DNA of 64,000 bases from contig VWZW01000879.1 in the NCBI GenBank assembly GCA_013397115.1, positions 1,567,600 to 1,631,599 of the forward strand, in the 5' to 3' direction. The DNA is from Edolisoma coerulescens. Its lineage: Eukaryota > Chordata > Aves > Passeriformes > Campephagidae. Below the pieces are notes generated by a model. That model worked only from the letters and a program-made list of their open reading frames with translations. It was not told the DNA's origin and ran no database searches. The position numbers and the translations under genes are program-made. This document shows, piece by piece, positions 11,411-23,068 of the stretch (within the stretch, counting starts at the first letter, position 1; every line of letters starts with the position of its first letter).

Positions 11411-14400
11411 ATGGATAGATAGTAATTAGGAGTCCCTGTTATTTGGGGGCTCTGAGATGAACCTTTTGAAATGGAGCTGGTGAAGAAATAGACACTGAAA
11501 AACAAACCACCCCAAAACCTAGAATATCTGGAAAAATCACATGCTTCATAGCCAGTAGAGTGCTGAGTAAAACTTCAGAGACTTACTGGAGCTGGGTGCA
11601 GGCTGCTTGTAGCTGCTGACATGAAACTGGTGCATATCCATCATTTTAGGGACACACTTCTGAGCTTGTGAAAGAGGGGTCTGCATAGACAGTCACTTGT
11701 GATGCTTCCTGAACCAAAGGTTACCCACTACTGGGAAGTCCACACTGCTCCCCTGCAATTACAGCTCTTGCCTGGTGCTCCAGGTTCCATCTAGGCGTAC
11801 CCATGGAACACCACTCCTCCTCACTCATCTTGAGGAGGTTGTTAAAGTCCTGGGCTCTGGGAGCTCTCTAATGCCCAGCTATCCTCCTCAAGCTGGTAAA
11901 GACAGGGCATGCTTTGTCCTGTGGGCTTCCTGAGTGCCAGGTAATCACTCAGTGGTGTGAGGATTAATGCTGTCCATCCCCAGTCTGGAGTTTCAGACTA
12001 CAAGAGGGAACTGGGAGGTCCCAGTGCCCCTGTGGTTTGTCGTATGTGAGTTATCCCAAAGGAGGGGTGCAGAGGAGGCCGTGTGAGCAGAAAGGCACAC
12101 ACAGGGCATCACATGCTACTCAGCACTTCGGCAGGCTACCAGAAGATGTGCTCTAGAAATAAAATCTGTAAGGCTGAAATATACTCAGATTGGACAGATG
12201 AACTGCTTATACCTGACACTAAGGGATTCAAATTTATACTTTGTTTTTTCCTTATCAGTGCAAAATCAGAGTGAGGGGACTTCTGAGTGTCAACCATGGG
12301 GTCACACTGTCTGCTTTCCCCAAAACAGTTTTGACAGGAGCTATGTTAGCTGGCATAGGACTATGTTTTTTGACTATATATACCCTTGTTTTCTGAAACT
12401 TTGTATGCTTTTAATCTGTAAATCCAAATTCTCTGGAATTTGTATAAGACTGTGGAAGGAGCTTTTGTTTTTGTGAAGTACAGGGTTCTGTAGCAACCAA
12501 ATCAAAGTCTGGAGAGATTAATCTATTTCAGCCATCTGAAACTGCGATTTGGCATATAGTGAGAACAGCTGAGACAGTAGGGGAAATTTCACACAGATTC
12601 CGTCCTGCTAGCTGTTAAAGCAATTCCATTTACACTCTGCATTTCATTTTTTTCTAGAAAATAAACTCACCAAGCTACCCAGATTAGCTGGTCTTGTAAA
12701 ACTGAGGTTATTTTTAAGACAAGAGATATTCTTATTCCCTAAGGAGAAGAAAAAAAGGAAGAAAAAATGACACTCAGAAAAACAGAAAAACAGGAGTTGA
12801 GTATACTGTTAATTAAATACCCCTGTCCATGCCTTGGCCCAAACGTGAATAAGCCATCCTCATAGCAGGGGGAAAGAAACTGGCTCATGCTCAGATACAT
12901 CAAAACACAAAATTTCCAATAAGGGAGACATATCTCGCTGGGCTCTGGGAATGCTTTCCACAATGACCTGCATAATTAAAGTTTGCATTGCCACCTTGGC
13001 CCAAGAGAAGTTAATGGCAAAACAGCTGCTAGCATCCATTAACTGTATTTAAATGCTGTTTATAGGGAAAGACTTAGGTGCCTTTTGGGCACCGGGAAGC
13101 AAGATATAAATACATGTTAGCCATTATCAACATGCATACTTGTAACAAACTGCCTTCAGGGATTGAAAGCTGTAGTCACATATTTCAGGTGTCACTGATA
13201 ACTATATGCATAAAAAGAGCAACCTATCACAGGAAATATACTGTAGGGGATGTTTTTGCATTTGAATATGAAATGAGGCCTTCAGTTAATGACCAAGTTT
13301 CTTGGACCTTTCAGTCTTGTTGCCTGAAACATCAAAACAGAGAAATTATCAATTACTTCCATGTCAGGGAGTTTATATGAATGTTTTGGAAATAAAACAT
13401 TTTCATTTTCCTCTTTCTCTTAGAAATTTTATCTTTTTCCTACTCTAAAAAGATTCCTTGTATGTCAAGTCTCAGTTTTTACTAAGCCTTCTTCTCAAGG
13501 CATTCCTTGTTTTCAGAAAAATTAGCAAGCACCAGTGACAGACCTTCATGATCCTTTTTTTCATTTGTTCCTGGGCTGAGTTTTGAAAAACTATGAGTAG
13601 AGAAAAAAAGAAAGAAAATTGGGGAAAATGGGACATTTTATGCATTTCATTTTTGTAATACATTTCTGGATGGAAAGAAAAAAGTATAATGAGCACAGGA
13701 AAAGCAGTTCTGTAAGCTGTTGATATAGTGTGTTGGTTTTCCTATGGATTTGAATTTGTGGCTTTTTAGAGCTCTGATGGAAAATCCCTAAGTGCTGGAA
13801 TATTTTAAAATGTTTATTTCTTGCGTGAACTCGTTGATGTGTAAATAGGTGAAGGTACATTGCTGTCTCTTCTCCACAGAGCCACTGACAGGGTCTCACT
13901 CTTTCTGCTCAGCCTTCCAAAGTCTGTTCTGAAGATAGCCAAGAAATCTGCAGAGTTTTCATTATTTCTGAGGATGCTGTATCTTCCACTTAGCTCAAGC
14001 AAGAGATACAAATTTGAGGAAGGAAGACACAAACTGATATGCAGGCAGAACTCATGGTTATGTCATGAGTTTTCGTTTATAAAAATTAAATTAATTTTTT
14101 TCATTGATGGCACTCGGTGTTTCAGTTTTGCTTCAGATTTCTTGTAAAATTTTGCAAAAGTATAATTAAATGCTATGTACTGGTGAGTTCCTTCCTTTTT
14201 TTTTTCTTTCCTTCTGTCATAAAGTTCAGTCTGCTCTTTTTTAAGAAACAGAGAGTCAAAAAATGTTCCTCCCTCCTCTGGTCTCAAAGCAGATCTTTTG
14301 TTTGGCCTCTCCTGAGTTGACCTGGCATGTAATGGGCTAGTGAGGAGCACCAGTGCAGAGCTCTCATTAGCACCAATGAGAAGCCCTTCATGGCTTTTGA

Positions 14401-14659
14401 TGCAGAGATTACGATGACTCCTGGACCTGGACTGTGAGTACAGATGGGAACGAACTCTTTACTATCAGATGGCAAATTACATTGACTGAGATATAGCAAA
14501 TATCATCTGCTTTTGCCTGTCACTGAGGAAAGCTTAATTCACCATCAATTCAACTATACCTTGTAAGCCATTTTTTTCAAGAATGGCTTTTCTCTGTGGC
14601 GTAGACAAAACAAATATTCCCTCTGGGATGAATCCCTGCTCCTGCCTCTCTACAAGTAA

Positions 14660-15319
14660 ATGCTCTTCTCACCCCCTCCCAGCACAGAAATTTGTTCTGA
14701 CAAGATTGCTGAAAGCAATGGGCTTCACATGACAGATGTTCCACAAGAAAGCCAAAGCAAAGAGCTACTTGACTTACTGGTGCTATCATACTTTCTAAGT
14801 AGCAAATTGTTACAGAGACAAGATGATAAAGAAGTGCATCTAAGACATAGCAGGCAGTCAAGTTTAAAGGTCTTCTGTCTTGCAAAAGATCCAAGAAGGC
14901 CTAGCATCTGCTTCAGTGTCTACAGCAAAGACCTTTGTATGGACACAGATGTCAAGCAGGGGATCTTTGATAGTAGCTGGAGGCAGTACATCTGTCTGCT
15001 GCCTTTTGCTAATTTTCTTTTTAGGTCAAACTCAGAAATCGAGCAGCCTGGTTTGCCTGACACATTTGGTACAAAAGCTTCCCCTGCTGAGGTTCCTGCC
15101 AAGAGTGGACAGGAGATCAACCCTCCCCAGAGGGAGATTGCAAGTAGGTTGGTGAGGAGAGAGTTGTGCCTCTGCTGGGCTGGTATGGGCTGCTTAAGGT
15201 GGCTTTCTGTGGCAGCAGAGATGGTGGCAGTAGGCAGCCATATGTTCTTTGCTCTGGAAGATGTGGCTTGTCCTCCTTCCTGGCACTTCAGCTGTCCTCA
15301 GTTTAACAAATGCTGCTAA
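14660..15319 (+). other. Longest open frame of the window, unrecognised
   Basis: A run of 219 codons from ATG to TAA is open with no frameshift. This is about twice the next-longest frames outside repeats. The product has no obvious signal peptide, membrane segment, zinc-finger pattern or repeat, and I recognise no family. Other frames on both strands are also open for 60-105 codons here (for example minus 14577-14894), which points to locally low stop density rather than coding selection. There is no clear TATA box or poly(A) signal at suitable places. Probably chance, possibly part of a lineage-specific transcript. Confidence 0.12.
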
Positions 15320-15770
15320 TTTTTGTTTCCCAATTACACCAAGGAATAACATCATAATCTAGGAAAGCAAATAAGGCATTTTAGTGTTTCACTGTAACAT
15401 CTTTTCCCTCAAATATGGGCAAAATCATCTAAATACAATGAGGATTTTATATCAATACATCTATATAGGTGTGGATAAATGAAGAAATACATGTGTAGTA
15501 CATATATAGAAAATCACTTCAGTGTAGGCCTCTTCCACTTAGATCATGAGTTTCTGACACTTGAAAGAAACAAGCAGGCATTATGTGTGGCCATGAAGCA
15601 CAGGCAGCCCTCTTAGCACGAGCACTTCCTGGCAAAGAGGAGATCACTGTGGTCAGCTCTCCTTGCTATACTCTCCTGGACTCCAGTGCCCCATGGGTGA
15701 GAGGATCCCTTCTAGGCCACTGCCATGGACACTGGATGTGCTTCTGCCTCCCGAGGGCTGAAAAGCAGGC

Positions 15771-16076
15771 ATGGGCCATGACATCCACAATTGTGGTCAG
15801 AGGTTCATTGCCCACAAGGAGAACTGTGACAAATGGTGTATCTCGGGGTCAGAACTGGGGCCAGAACTGTTCAACATCTCTGCTGGTGACATGGAAAGTG
15901 GGATTGAGTGCACTCTCAGCAGGTTTGCTGATGGTATCATGTGCTGTGGTGCAGTTGCCATACTGGAGGGAAGGGATGTCATCCAGAGGGACCTTGACAT
16001 GCTTGAGAGATGGGCATATGAAAACCTCATGAAGTTCAACAAAGAGATGGGCAAGATTCCTACCTGGTGTCCCTGA
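15771..16076 (+). pseudogene. CR1 reverse-transcriptase remnant
   Basis: An open frame of 101 codons covers the region around the catalytic C motif of CR1 reverse transcriptase, with recognisable GIECTLSRFADG, RDLDMLERWA and NLMKFNKEM blocks. The FADD motif that holds two catalytic aspartates reads FADG, so the second aspartate is lost. The frame runs into a stop just after the MKFNK block, where a normal CR1 ORF2 would continue for several hundred codons. It is a decayed fragment with no expected activity. Confidence 0.75.
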
Positions 16077-16432
16077 TGTAATCACAAACACATCTACTGG
16101 TGAGCAGAGAAGTGATTGAGAGCAGCCTGGAGCAGAAAGACTTGGTGATGGTTGATGAAAAATTCAAAAGGAGCCAGCAGTGTGCTCACAGCCCAGAAAG
16201 CCAGCCACATCCTGGGCTGCATCAAAAGCAGTATGGCCAGGAGGTCAAAGGAGGTGATTCTGCCCCTTTGAAGGGGCCTACTGTGCTTCTGTGACCCCAC
16301 CTGGAGTACTGCTTACAGTTGCCTCCAATCTGGTGCCTCCAACATAAGAAGGACATGGAGCAAGTCCAGAGGAAACCCATGAAGTTGACAAGAGGACTGG
16401 AGCACTGCCTCTACAAAGACAGACTGGGAAAG

Positions 16433-16568
16433 AATCACAAAATATTCTGAGTTAAAAGGGACCCACATGGACCATTGAGTTCAGCTCCCAAGTGCATTGC
16501 CTGTACAGGGATCAAACCCACAACCTTGACACTATTAATGCCATGCTCTAACCAACTGAGTTAATCTC
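16433..16568 (-). mobile_element. tRNA-Ile-derived SINE with CR1-like tail (TguSINE1-like)
   Basis: On the minus strand this begins with a tRNA-Ile-like head: an A-box (TAACTCAGTTGG, 16552-16563), an anticodon loop region still reading TTAATAG with AAT, and a B-box (GGGTTTGATCCC, 16508-16519). The tail resembles a CR1 3' end (GGGTCCC.. then ATTTTGTGATT), the sequence that would recruit CR1 enzyme. This head-plus-tail design is that of TguSINE1 from songbirds, and it is the best lineage clue in the window. It lies antisense within the CR1 at 15750-16961, whose sequence resumes directly after it. It is too diverged to be a tRNA gene, since no intact acceptor stem can be drawn. Confidence 0.75.
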
Positions 16569-16961
16569 AGGGTTTGGATTATTCAGCCTGGAGAAGAGAA
16601 GGTTGTGTGGAGACCTCATAGCAACCTTCCATTATCTGAAGGGGACCTACAGGGAAGGAGGAGAGGGGCTCTTTCTCAGGAACTGTAGTGATAGGACAAG
16701 GACTAATGGGTACAAGTTGAAAGGGGGAAAATTTATCTTAGATATTAGGAAGAAATTCTTTACTGTGGGAGTGGTTAGACACTGGAACAGGTTGTCCAGG
16801 GAGGTTGTGGATGCCCCAACCCTGGCAGTGGTCACAGCCAGATTGGACGGGGCCTTGAGCAACCTGGTCTAGTGGAAGGTGCCCCTGCCCATGGAAGGCG
16901 GGTTGGGACTAGGTAATCTCTAAGGTCCATTCCAACCCCTTAACATTCTATGATTCTGTGA

Positions 16962-19900
16962 CTCAGCACAGCCACACAACAGCCAAATCAAGCCTGAGGA
17001 TACCACAGAAAAGAGAGAAGATCCAGACCCACAGAGTAAGTAGCCTTTGATGCTCTGGGTATGTCAGGTAAACCTGTGAATGTCAACAAAGACACTGACT
17101 GATATTTCTAAAAAAAACAACATCCAAGTGTATTATGATACACTAAATAAATGTTTCACAGTATTGCCTATAGATATTGGTAGCAGTAGATGAATACCAA
17201 CTCTCCACTAAACATGTTGTTTCACATAAATCAGAGTATTTTGCAGAACTTCATTTTTTTTACTTTTTACAGAGAAAATTCAAAATATAATGCTGGGGCA
17301 TTTAATTTTGATGGGTTGTTTAAAGTATTGTAAACAATTCCTATATATTATCTGTGTATAATATTAGGTATACTAAAGATGCATGATTACATCAGTGAAT
17401 GTCATAAAAAACCAAAATTAAATGATTCAGAGGAAAATATTTTAAAATGATCCATTACTGAGGTTTTTGGGGGTTTTTTTAAGAATTGGCAATTGTAGAA
17501 AATGTTTATTTTAGGAATAGTTTTTATTCTAACTGGGAACTAGAATTATTGAAATGCAGAATAGTCCACAAGAAAAAATTCAGTTCCCAGCTGGCTCTTT
17601 CCACTGGTTTAAATGACTTACTTTGGACACTGCTGAGAGAATCCATGGCAAAGTCGTTGGATAGCTCTAGGAATTAGTGCAGGCAATAGAGTCAGTTGAG
17701 GGTTGCTGGTTCAAATCCAGAAGGCCTGCATGGGTACAAGGAATCACTGATAGCATGACCTCAGCCGTGTGGTATGAGTTTACCTCCCTTGGTGTAGGTG
17801 ACAGTAACAGAAATAGCATTAATTAGTCCACTTCAGCATCTCAGCCAAAGTCTGACATGGCAAAGCAGGGAAGGCTACTGTGATCCAGACTGAGCTGGGC
17901 TTGCTCCACGGATAAAAATGTACCTTCCCTATTCCAGGTCCAATCCAGGTTTTATTAGCACTATTGCTGTGATGCCAAAGGAAAAGCTAGCAAGAATAAG
18001 AAGAAAGCATCAGACTAGGTAATTGGTTAGAGATGGTACCCTGGGTAGACAGGGACAAAAGGCAATGAGCTGTAGCCAGCCACACAATCCAAAGTAACAA
18101 GCAGTCAGCACTGGATTAGCAACCAAGGCAACATTAATAATTTAACTACAGTCTTCACAATGATTTAACCATGCTATTCAGAGCACAAAGCTTATGGTGA
18201 TATAGTGAATGAAGCTAGAAGGTGGCAATATTCAAAAAGTTTTTAAGTGTCAGCACATAAAAGAATCTCTATTGGAAAAGGCAATGTTCAAATTTTTTGT
18301 TCTTTCATGTTTCCTGAAAAACACAAAAGGCAAGCATTTAAGTTTTGGTAGTTGTTATTTAGCATTTTCCAGCCATGAAGGGGTGGGCTGTTTCCAAAGT
18401 TCCTATTGACAGCCAACTTACAGAGTGTGATAGACCAACACATTATCCTGTCTTTGAAAACTGAATAACAAATGTTTTTGCTATTTACAAGTCAGAAGTG
18501 AAGGAAAGGGTATGAGCTACAGAGCACCCTCGCAAAATACACAAACCTCTCTCTGCATGCCCCGCCTGCAAATTCTGCCTTCATCTAAGTTAACATTATG
18601 TTATAACTCATCCTAATTCATGGAGGGCTGCAAAAAGAAGCATAAAGTGAGAACATAGGCATGTGGTAGCTCAGAACAGACTCTCAAAATTTATTTTATC
18701 GCTTGCCTACACACAGAGTCATACCACTCCATTCCTGTGATTAAAATGGTAGACCCTCTCTCTAAGGATTACACCCACTACTTTATCACAAAAGATATTT
18801 GCCTGAATTAAATCTACAGTTGTCCCGTGTGGCATTCTCTTACTCTGTGAAGTTAAATGTTTTTCTAGAAGTGACCGTGTAAAATGGCTGCTGTTTTTAC
18901 ACCTGGTGTGCTTTCATAGGCAGAGCTTTTACTGTGGTGACAAAAAAATGGATTTTTACAATCCTTTACTTGCACTAGCAGTGAGGAGTCCAGTCAGGAA
19001 AAAATGAATTAGATTCGATTGTGCTGCACATATCCTGATTGAAACACTACTGCAAACTCCAATTGCAGCAACAAATTCTGCTAATTGCATTGTGCAAACT
19101 AGCTACAGAGCCTGGGCTGAAGGAAATTTAAACTCCCAAGGAAAACACATTATTATATTACATACTGCCGGCTGCTCTCAACTTCAAGTTGCAGTGCCCC
19201 ACCAAATCAATTGGCACAGTCTTGGAGCTCTGTAAATTCCCTCTGAGCTGGAAACTATGCAGGTCCTAAGTGCTCACCAGGTGTCGGGAATATTTTGGTT
19301 AGCTCTGGGCTAGTTCTAAGTGCACACTACAGAAAATGGTTTCTTCTCCTATTGACAGTACTTCTCTGAAAGAACTATATTTAAGAAGCCCAGTGGAGGC
19401 ACTAGGGTAGTGGTAGGAGTGGAACTATAATATTTAGGGTTTTCTCAGTTTATGTGCAAAAACTATGTCAAGCTAGATTTCCTTCTGTGGTAGGCACATG
19501 AGAAAGGATCCAGAGATGCTGGATTGGATTGTCGTGATCATAAGGTTGTCCCTACATCTCTAAGCACATTGCAACTGCTCTTGCTGAACTTATATTGGTC
19601 ATACCGGGAAGAAGGGTAGCCCAAATTGTTCTGGATCTTAAGGATGAGAAGAGTTATTCCTATAGAGAGGCTAAAAGCAAGGCTAGATTTGTCTTTGAAA
19701 AATGTACTGTGAACAGTACCACTCAACTTTTTGGCTCAAAGCTTCATCTACATAACAATGCAGTGCTGTCATTAGTAAAACCACTCTGGGGCATCTTTTC
19801 TGAGTTAACAAAAACATTAGGCATGCTATTCATACCACCCATTTCACATGTTGATGTGATAAATGATTACTTGTACTGCTTACCTTCTACGTTGTTTTAT

Positions 19901-20195
19901 ATTCTGTCCCAGTTTTTAAATAAGTGAAACCTCTAAGCATTCCTGCCTTGAGCCCCTACCTTCATGCAGGCAGTCTTTAGATCAAACACAAAGAAAAGCT
20001 GGATAATCATGTTCCCAGCAAGAACAAAGGCCTGGCTGAGCCCATGGTTCAAGGTATGAAATTTGGTCCTTGAGCATGCAGTGGGCTTTGTGCAATGTGT
20101 AAGCAAGGAGCATCCTTACCAGGCAGTGTGTGTGCTCCCTTCCACAACCAGCAGGGTGGTCTGGCCCCCAGCAGACTGACAGGGGTTCCTGTCCC
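16962..20195. other. Unique non-coding stretch
   Basis: No gene is supported. Open frames reach 110 codons (19595-19927) but show no domain, and an antisense frame overlaps that one. A tRNA-like relic lies at 17655-17720. The part at about 19000-19260 is rich in TAAT and ATTGC motifs without repeats and could be a conserved element, which cannot be judged from one sequence. Confidence 0.55.
17655..17720 (+). repeat. tRNA-like relic, possibly from an old SINE
   Basis: TTGGATAGCTCTAGGAATTA resembles a degraded A-box region, and GGTTGCTGGTTCAAATCC about 45 bases on fits a B-box in the right spacing for a tRNA head. There is no complete cloverleaf. The next 130 bases (to about 17850) lack a tail I can assign to a known LINE. 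It could be an old tRNA-derived SINE of a family I do not recognise, or coincidence. Confidence 0.35.
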
Positions 20196-20520
20196 TGTCG
20201 CACCGAGGATGGGTAGAGAAACGACACAGAGTCCAGGTTCAGGGATAAATGGAAGTGATTTAATACATTTTCCAAAGGCTTTTATATATATCACAAAAGT
20301 GTGTTAAATGGCATAAGGTAATTGGTCCTTTGGCCATCCACCCCTTGAGGGGATTGGCCAAATTCTAAGACACCCATTTCTAAATATTTTTCTAGTTAGA
20401 ACCATAACAATACTGCAAAACAACCTGCAAGTGCAAGAAGTTTACAAAACTGTAACATTGTTTTAAATAATTTGCATGGGAAAGACAGAGCTCTCACAAA
20501 ATGCTGCAGAGGGCTGAAGA
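20196..20520 (-). mobile_element. LTR-like segment, minus strand
   Basis: Read on the minus strand the region has LTR order: CCAAT motifs (near 20353 and 20321), a strong TATATAAAAG box at about 20279-20290, an ATTAAA poly(A)-like signal about 25 bases on, then a U5-like stretch ending CGGTGCGACA at 20196. A small inverted repeat, CCCCT(TG)AGGGG, sits at 20341-20352. I cannot place the U3 start; about 20520 is a guess, and no target duplication or primer-binding site is clear. No retroviral genes lie alongside, so it is probably a solo or truncated LTR. A chance promoter-like arrangement is the alternative. Confidence 0.5.
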
Positions 20521-22970
20521 AATCCCCTTTTTTAGTATCCATAGGTTCCTGCCTCCCCTCCACTGCTGAGCCTCTATTAGAGAGCTAAAATTGAAAAGTG
20601 CGTTTATTTGGATTTCTTTAACTGAAAAGATAGCTACAGAAAAAGTGGTTGTGTCTGGATTATATTCTGCCTCCTTAATCTCCTACTAGGTCTGCAGCAG
20701 CAACACATTAACAAACACTGCTAAATCACACTTTACTCTGCATGCCCTTCACACTTTCTGCTCATTAACTACAACCTTCCCATGTTGTGCTTGGATGATT
20801 TTTCCTGCTCATTCCTGTTTGTCATGTCCTCTTCTTTCAGTACTTATCTTTGAGGAGCAGAAACCAGTCTTGGCTTGCTGCTGAGAAAAACACCTACAAA
20901 GAGGTGCCTTCTACATCTCCCTCTGAGGACCTCACGTCACAGCCAGCAGAGGAATTGGTGCTAAATTGCCATAACTGAATATCTTGAGGTGTGAGCTCCA
21001 TCCAGCATCAGTAAATGTTGGCAGGCAAAGACTTGCAATAGAAGAAGTCACTGAGGAAAATTCTGCAGAGCTGATGTTGGCAGGTGACTGGGAAGCTCCA
21101 ATCCCTTTGGATCAGGACACAGCCATGTGCTGAAAGGATCAGTCTTTGGTTTATAGAGAAAATTATGATTCTTGCCAAAATTCCTTGATTGTTTCAGACA
21201 AACTAGATTCATCAGAAAGCCTTGTTTTTACAGGTCATTTTTATTTTTGAAGATTATCTTCTGAAAACAAGAGCCTTCTTTGCTGCCCTTTTGATACATG
21301 TGATTTTGTCATGCACATCCTTTCCCAGCTGATTGAGTAGTGCTGCTCTAGAATGTCAGACCTCCTCTGGATTTTAAACGTACTACAGCAAATCCACCTT
21401 GGGATGAATCTCTGTGATAGAAGCAATACTGCCTTCAATAATTGCAGTGAACATGACTTAAACTATATTTACTGATTTTGCAAGACTTTAATGAGCTTTG
21501 GAAAGTGTTCTAAACTATTTAACACCCTTAGAAGAAACCTAGTATAAAAAGAAAATGTTACTTGTATAAAACACATCAGGATACCGTGGAGGGAAGAGCC
21601 ATATACAGACCATTTACCGTGCTCAAAGCGGATTTAGGACTCAACAGTGTGCTGAGAAAGTTAAACTGCCTATTAGCCAGTGCCAGCTGCACCAGAGGCT
21701 GTTTTCAGATATGTTTAATGGGCAGGGATCCAGAATTACTGTCATATCTACTTCCATCCTTTGCCTGTCCCTGCAGTATGTAGCAGTATTTTCATATTGT
21801 ATAAAGCCTATTTAGTAGTGAAGATCCTTTCTTGAGCAATTTTATAGCTTCAGGACTTAGGCAAAGCAAAAGAAGAAACACCAGCACCCCGTTAAAAAAA
21901 AAAATAAAAAAAAAAATTCTAGTTTTCCCCACATAAAGAAAAAAATAAGTCTAAAACATCTGTTCTGTAGGGGTTACTCCTGCTGGTCTCCTTTTATTTT
22001 TTTCCCTAGTTTTTAATTACTTTTCTCTTAACAGCTCCTCATGACAAGATATCTCTCCAGCCCAGAGAGAATGACTGAAGCTCCTATTTGACTATCCCAG
22101 TGTTTTTCTGACAGCTGTACTGCTAGCTTTGCCTTCTTATCTTTTTTGTTGTTGTTGTTTTTCCTTAGCTCTTGGGATTGGCTAATAGAAGATCTCTGCT
22201 GTGAAGCCCAACTACAACATGGCAGGGCCATTTTTTCCCTCTGGTAAAGGAGGTTTTTTGCAGCAGGTGAGGAAAAGTTGGTGTAAACAGCAAGCTGTGT
22301 GTAGCAGTAACTCCACCAACTTTGAGGGCTTTTATCAGAGTACCTCACTCAGTGATACGTACAAAAGAGGACATGAAGCTGATCTCTGGAAGAGAGGTGC
22401 AGAAGACTTATGCACTTGTGCCAGACCCCAGCAAAGTCCAAGTGAGTGCCCAAGTGTCCCATCATTGTCCTTTCCTGTTAGCACATGGAACACAACAGGA
22501 CAGCAGTCCTACTAAGAGCCTCTAGGGGCTACTGCAGTTCAATAAATCACAATAAATAAAATGCAAACCCAGTTTTGAGTCCGATATGGGCTGTGTTAAT
22601 CTCTGGTGTGCTATCTTGGACTTCAGAAGAGTTGCACGGAATGGAATATTGCCCACTGAGCCTTTGCTGACTGCTCTCGTATTGCCACGAAGGATAAAGG
22701 ATCACAGTGAGTACAGACTATTCTCTTAGGACACAATGTTTTGTCTTGTTTTCCTGGGGGAGGAATTAGTCTTTCAGCACTCTTTCTTACTTTGTTCCCT
22801 GCTTTCTGATAATATTATAAAAGTAGCATCTTTAGCTTATGCTGGTCTCTGCAGAGAACACACCAACTTTGTGCACATAACAGTTATTTCACTCTTTGCT
22901 AGTGCTTTAATGGAATTTGCTTTTATTTGAGTTAATAAGAATCAATGTTTTACTAATTTTCTCTTTAAAG

Positions 22971-23068
22971 ATACCATGCACCCTTGATAATTTTCTCCCA
23001 CCACATGGGGTTTGGTTCACTGTGAAGAGTTGCATGCACCATATGAGGCACAGCAAGAGAATGTGCAT
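22971..23068 (+). other. Candidate internal exon, unrecognised
   Basis: A T-rich tract ending CTCTTTAAAG precedes 22971, and GTAAGA follows 23068. The 98 bases are open in the frame starting at the first base (IPCTLDNFLPPHGVWF and onward). No protein family is recognised. Its phases do not join directly to the other plus-strand candidate at 49971-50031. Short open stretches between good-looking splice sites arise by chance in this much sequence, so the call is weak. Confidence 0.12.

Larger units (their letters stand above)
4247..15749. other. Long unique non-coding stretch
   Basis: No supported gene or full transposon is visible in about 11.5 kb. There is a slightly GC-richer island at about 6500-6780, open on both strands without a recognisable product, an A run at 8886-8897, a single N at 9741, and a tandem B-box-like duplication at 11365-11410. 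The stretch ggggccctgatccaacactcact at about 9263-9285 resembles an old dispersed amniote repeat I have seen in birds and turtles, but I cannot name it. Candidate exons are listed separately (9284-9474, 9627-9704). The frame at 14660-15319 is the longest of the window and is also listed separately. Confidence 0.55.
15750..16961 (+). mobile_element. CR1 LINE, 5'-truncated, with nested SINE
   Basis: This is the 3' part of a CR1 non-LTR retrotransposon: a reverse-transcriptase C-terminal region, then the conserved block containing TTCAGCCTGGAGAAGAGAAG near 16583, the GTGGTTAGACACTGGAACAGG block near 16768, the GAGCAACCTGGTCTAGTGG block near 16857, and the tail ATTCTATGATTCTGTGA ending at 16961. 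The 5' limit is uncertain and may lie 50-100 bases upstream. A tRNA-Ile SINE interrupts it at 16433-16568. The copy is very similar to the one at 62676-63603, for example around 16195-16260, so both belong to the same or a sister subfamily. It is dead because of stops, frameshifts and an altered catalytic motif. Confidence 0.9.

Noticed and set aside
14402..14432. Micro-exon-like stretch between TTTGATGCAG and GTGAGTACAG
   Set aside because: Only 28 bases, weak pyrimidine tract and no frame evidence.
16500..16568. A tRNA-Ile gene
   Set aside because: The acceptor stem is not paired, several conserved bases are changed, and a CR1-like tail continues from it, so it is a SINE head.
20000..20190. 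Retroviral internal sequence or primer-binding site next to the LTR
   Set aside because: The bases next to the LTR end do not resemble a tRNA 3' complement and no gag-like frame follows.
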